Origin: Sipunculus nudus
Taxonomy: Eukaryota > Annelida > Sipuncula > Golfingiida > Sipunculidae
DNA length: 64,000 nucleotides
Assembly: GCA_026874595.1 (NCBI GenBank)
Contig: CM049314.1
Span: 78,791,300 to 78,855,299 of the forward strand
Direction of reading: 5' to 3'
The position numbers were made by a program, and so were the translations under genes. Each line of letters opens with the position of its first letter. Within the stretch, counting starts at the first letter, position 1. This document shows, piece after piece, positions 60,601 through 64,000 of this stretch. The notes under the pieces are model-generated. The model saw only the letters and a list, made by a program, of their open reading frames with translations. It was not told where the DNA came from and ran no database searches.

Positions 60601-63600
60601 ATTTTGCCCTTGATACTTAGATTCCTGATCACTAACAGGAATTATTTTGTAGCAAGGTAAATAATCTGTGTCCCTATAGGTCATTTCTGGTGTATTTGTG
60701 GAAAAATGCTTAAATTGTGTGGTGTTTTCACCGTAAACAAAGCATAAGCAAGAAATAAGCAAACTGTAAGCAAAGGAATTGTGTCTTGATAAATCCTTTT
60801 TGCATCTATTTTCTGAAGAAATAATTTATCATTCTACTTTCCTGTAATATATTTCTGTCGAATATGGTGCAAAACTGTAGAAAAATTGAGGTAAAATATG
60901 CAAAAGGGTCACAAAAATCCACATTGTCACTCTTATAACGTTTCAGAATTTTCTATTTCTGACTTTGATTGAACAATTTTGCCATTAATATTTAGATTCC
61001 AGATCACTAAGAGGAACTTTTTTGTAACCAGGTAAACAGTCTGTGTCCCCATGGGTTATATTTGTGTGTATTTGTAGAATAATGCTTAAATTGTGTGGTG
61101 TTTTCATCGTAAGCAAAGCATAAGCAAAGCATAAGCAAACTGTAAGCAAATTAGCTGTGTCTTGATAAATCATTTTTGCAACTATTTTCTGAAGAATTAA
61201 TGTATTATTCGACTTTCAGGAAATCTATTTCTGTCGAATATGGTGCAAAACTCTAGAATAATTGAGGTAAACTATGCAAAACGGTATAAAAAATCCACAA
61301 TGTCACATGTATAACGTATCAGAGTTTTCTATTTCTGACTTTAATTGAACAATTTTACCCTTGATATTTAGATTCCTGATCACTAACATGAACTATCTTG
61401 TAGCCAGGTAAACAGTCTGTGTCCCTTCGGGTCATATTTGTGTGTATTTGTGGAAAAATGCTTATGTTGTGTGGTGTTTTTACCGTAAGCAAAGCATAAG
61501 CAAAGCGTAATCAAACTGTAAGCAAAGTAACTATGTCTTGATAAATCCTTTTCCAACTATTTTCTGAAGAAATTATGTATTATTCTACTTCCCGGGAATC
61601 TATTTCTGTCGAAAACGGTGCAAAACTGTAGAAAAATTGAGGAAAAATATGCAAAAGGGTCACAAAAATGCACAATGTCACTCTTATAACGTTTCAGCAT
61701 TTTCTATTTCTGATTTTGATTGAACAATTTTGCCATTAATATTTAGATTCCTGATTACGAACAGGAACTATTTTGTAGCCAGGTAAACAGTCTGTGTCCC
61801 AATTGGTTATATTTGGTCGAATATGGTGCAAAACTGTAGAAAAATTGAAATGAAATATGCAAAAGGGTCACAAAAATGCACAGTGTCACTCTTATAACGT
61901 TTCAGCATTTTCTATTTCTGACTTTGATTGAACAATTTTACCCTTGATATTTAGATTCCTGATCACTTTCAGGAATTATCTTGTAGCCAGGTAAACAGTC
62001 TGTGTCCCTATGGGTCATATTTGTGTGTATTTGTGGAAAAATGCTTAAATTGTGTGGTGTTTTCACCGTTGGCAAAGCATAAGCAAAGAATAAGCAAACT
62101 GTAAGCAAAGGAACTGTGTCTTGATCATTCCTTTTGCAACTATTTTCTGAAGAAATAATGTATTATTCTACTTTCCTGTAATATATTTCTGTCGGATATC
62201 GTGCAAAACTGTAGAAAAATGAGGTAAAAAATGCAAAAGGGTCACAAAAATCCACAATGTTACTTTTATAAAGTATCAGAATTTTCTATTTCTGATTTTG
62301 CTTAAAAGATTTTACCCTTAATTTTTAGATTCCTGATCACTAACATGAACTATCTTGTAGCCAGGTAAACAGTCTGTGTCCCTTTTGCTCATATTTGTGT
62401 GTATTTGTGGAAAAATGCTTAAGTTGTGAGGTGTTTTAACCGTAAGCAAAGCATAACAAAACGTAATCAAACTGTAAGCAAAGCAACTGTGTCTTGATAA
62501 ATCCTTTTCCAACTATTTTCTGAAGAAATAATGTATTATTCGACTTTCAGGGAATCTATTTCTGTCGAATATGGTGCAAAACTGTAGAAAAATTGAGATG
62601 AAATATGCAAAGGATCACAAAAATCCATAATGTTACTTTAAGAAAGTAGCGGATTTTTATAATTGTGGTTTTGATTGAACAATTTTACCCTTAATATTTA
62701 GATTCCTGATCACTAACAGGAAATATTTTGTAGCCAGGTAAACAGGTTGTGTCCCTTTGGGTCATATTTGTTTGTATTTGTAGAAAAATGCTTAAATTGT
62801 GTGGTGTTTTATCGTGAGCAAAGCATAAGCAAAGAATAAGCAAACTGTAAGCAAAGGAACTGTGTCTTCATAAATCCTTTTTGCAACTTTTTTTAGAAGA
62901 AATAATGTATTATTTGACTTTCAGGGAACCTATTTCTGTCGAATATGGTGCACAACTGTAGAAAAATTTAGATGAAATATGCAAGAGGATCACAAAAATC
63001 CATAATGTAACTTTAAGAAAGTAGCGGATTTTTATAAATGTGGTTTTGATTGAACAATTTTACCCTTAATATTTAGATTCTTGATCACTAACAGGAAATA
63101 TTTTGTAGCCAGGTAAACAGGTTGTGTCCCTTTGGGTCATATTTGTGTGTATTTGTAGAAAAATGCTTAAATTGTGTGGTGTTTTATCGTGAGCAAAGCA
63201 TAAGCAAAGAATAAGCAAACTGTAAGCAAAGGAACTGTGTCTTCATAAATCCTTTTTGCAACTTATTTCTTAAGAAATAATGAATTACTCTTCTTCCGGG
63301 GTATCTATTTCTGTCGAACATGGTGCAAAACTGTAGAAAAATTGAGGTAAAATATGCAAAAGGGTCACCAAAATCCACAATGTTACTTTTTTAAAGTATC
63401 AGAATTTTCTATATCTGATTTTGCTTAAACGATTTTACCCTTAATTTTTAGATTCACTTTCACTGACGGGTGAATTTATATAGCCAGGGAACCAGTCTGT
63501 GTCCCTATGGGTCATATTTGTATATATTTATAGAAAAATGCGTAAGTTTTGAGGTGTTTTCACCGTAAGCAAAGCATAAGCAAAGCGTAAGCAAACTCTA

Positions 63601-64000
63601 AGCAAAGGAACTGTGTCTTGATAAATCGTGTTTGCAACTATTTTCTGAAGAAATAATGTATTATTCTTTATTCAGAGAATCTCTTTCTGTCGAATATGGT
63701 GCAAAACTGTTGAAAAATTGAGGTAAAATATGCAAAAGGATAAAAGAATCCATAATGTCACTTTAAGAAAGTATCGGATTTTTATAATTGTGGTTTTGAT
63801 TGAACAATTTTACCCTTAACATTTAGATTCCTGATCACTAACAGGAACTATTTTGTAGCCAGGTAAACAGTCTGTGTCCCTTTGGGTCATATTTGTGTGT
63901 ATTTGTGGAAAAATGCTTAAATTGTGTGGTGTTTTCATCGTAAGCAAAGCATAAGCAAAGAATAAGCAAACTGTAAGCAAAAGAACTGTGTCTTGATAAA
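57605..64000. repeat. ~375-bp satellite array, continues past right edge
   Basis: About 17-18 tandem copies. The landmark TTGTGTGGTGTTTTCA recurs at about 57,893, 58,188, 58,560, 58,937, 59,314, 59,966, 60,337, 60,715, 61,093, 61,467, 62,053, 62,796, 63,173 and 63,922, with weaker copies near 62,424 and 63,548. Most steps are 372-378 bp. Shortened units occur near 57,893-58,188, 59,600 and 61,810. Each unit contains a short internal repeat (GTAAGCAAAGCATAAGCAAA). The small minus-strand frames inside are repeat by-products. Confidence 0.97.

Noticed and set aside
57852-63378. Series of similar 60-106-codon minus-strand frames, like a gene family
   Set aside because: They occur at the same place in each 375-bp satellite unit and their ends vary with random indels. 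They are not genes.

Overview
The window looks like animal nuclear DNA: AT-rich, with long introns, GT-AG splice junctions, tRNA-derived SINEs, decayed LINE reverse transcriptases, small inverted-repeat transposons and a great deal of tandem repeat. The style of repeat suggests a lophotrochozoan, perhaps a mollusc, but that is only inference. I found no prokaryotic features.

One real gene is visible. It lies on the minus strand from 34,254 down to 719 and runs off the left edge. It encodes a glycoside hydrolase family 31 (GH31) alpha-glucosidase of the maltase-glucoamylase / sucrase-isomaltase / lysosomal alpha-glucosidase group. I read 16 coding exons by eye. All splice phases agree, and together they give exactly 752 codons. 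In order the protein has a short cytoplasmic tail, one membrane segment, a degenerate trefoil (P-type) domain, the GH31 N-terminal beta domain and most of the (beta/alpha)8 barrel. It carries the nucleophile Asp in IDMNEPSNF and the acid/base Asp in HWLGDN. Roughly the last 150-200 residues should lie left of the window. The 5' noncoding exon and promoter were not found.

The introns hold an unusual number of tandem arrays, with unit lengths of 51, 45, 22, 26, 46, 43 and 30 bp. The most striking finding is exon 14 (7,364-7,480). The ~5 kb, 51-bp minisatellite on its downstream side is made of copies of the last 39 nt of the exon, which encode the conserved YPYARNHN motif, plus the first 12 nt of the intron. 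Each copy therefore carries a duplicate of the 5' splice site. On the upstream side of the same exon, a 45-bp array repeats the 3' splice site five more times. The exon sits between tandem arrays of its own two splice sites, and a decoy site on either side leads into an in-frame stop.

From about 34.3 kb to the right edge I see no convincing gene. This part holds intergenic or 5'-flanking sequence with a 1.23-kb TIR element with TA duplications (43,880-45,107), one of two copies of a TTAA-flanked MITE, a LINE reverse-transcriptase fragment with an adjoining 60-bp minisatellite apparently derived from it, other minisatellites, and a ~375-bp satellite that fills 57.6-64.0 kb and continues past the edge. 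Most longer open frames are by-products of repeats.
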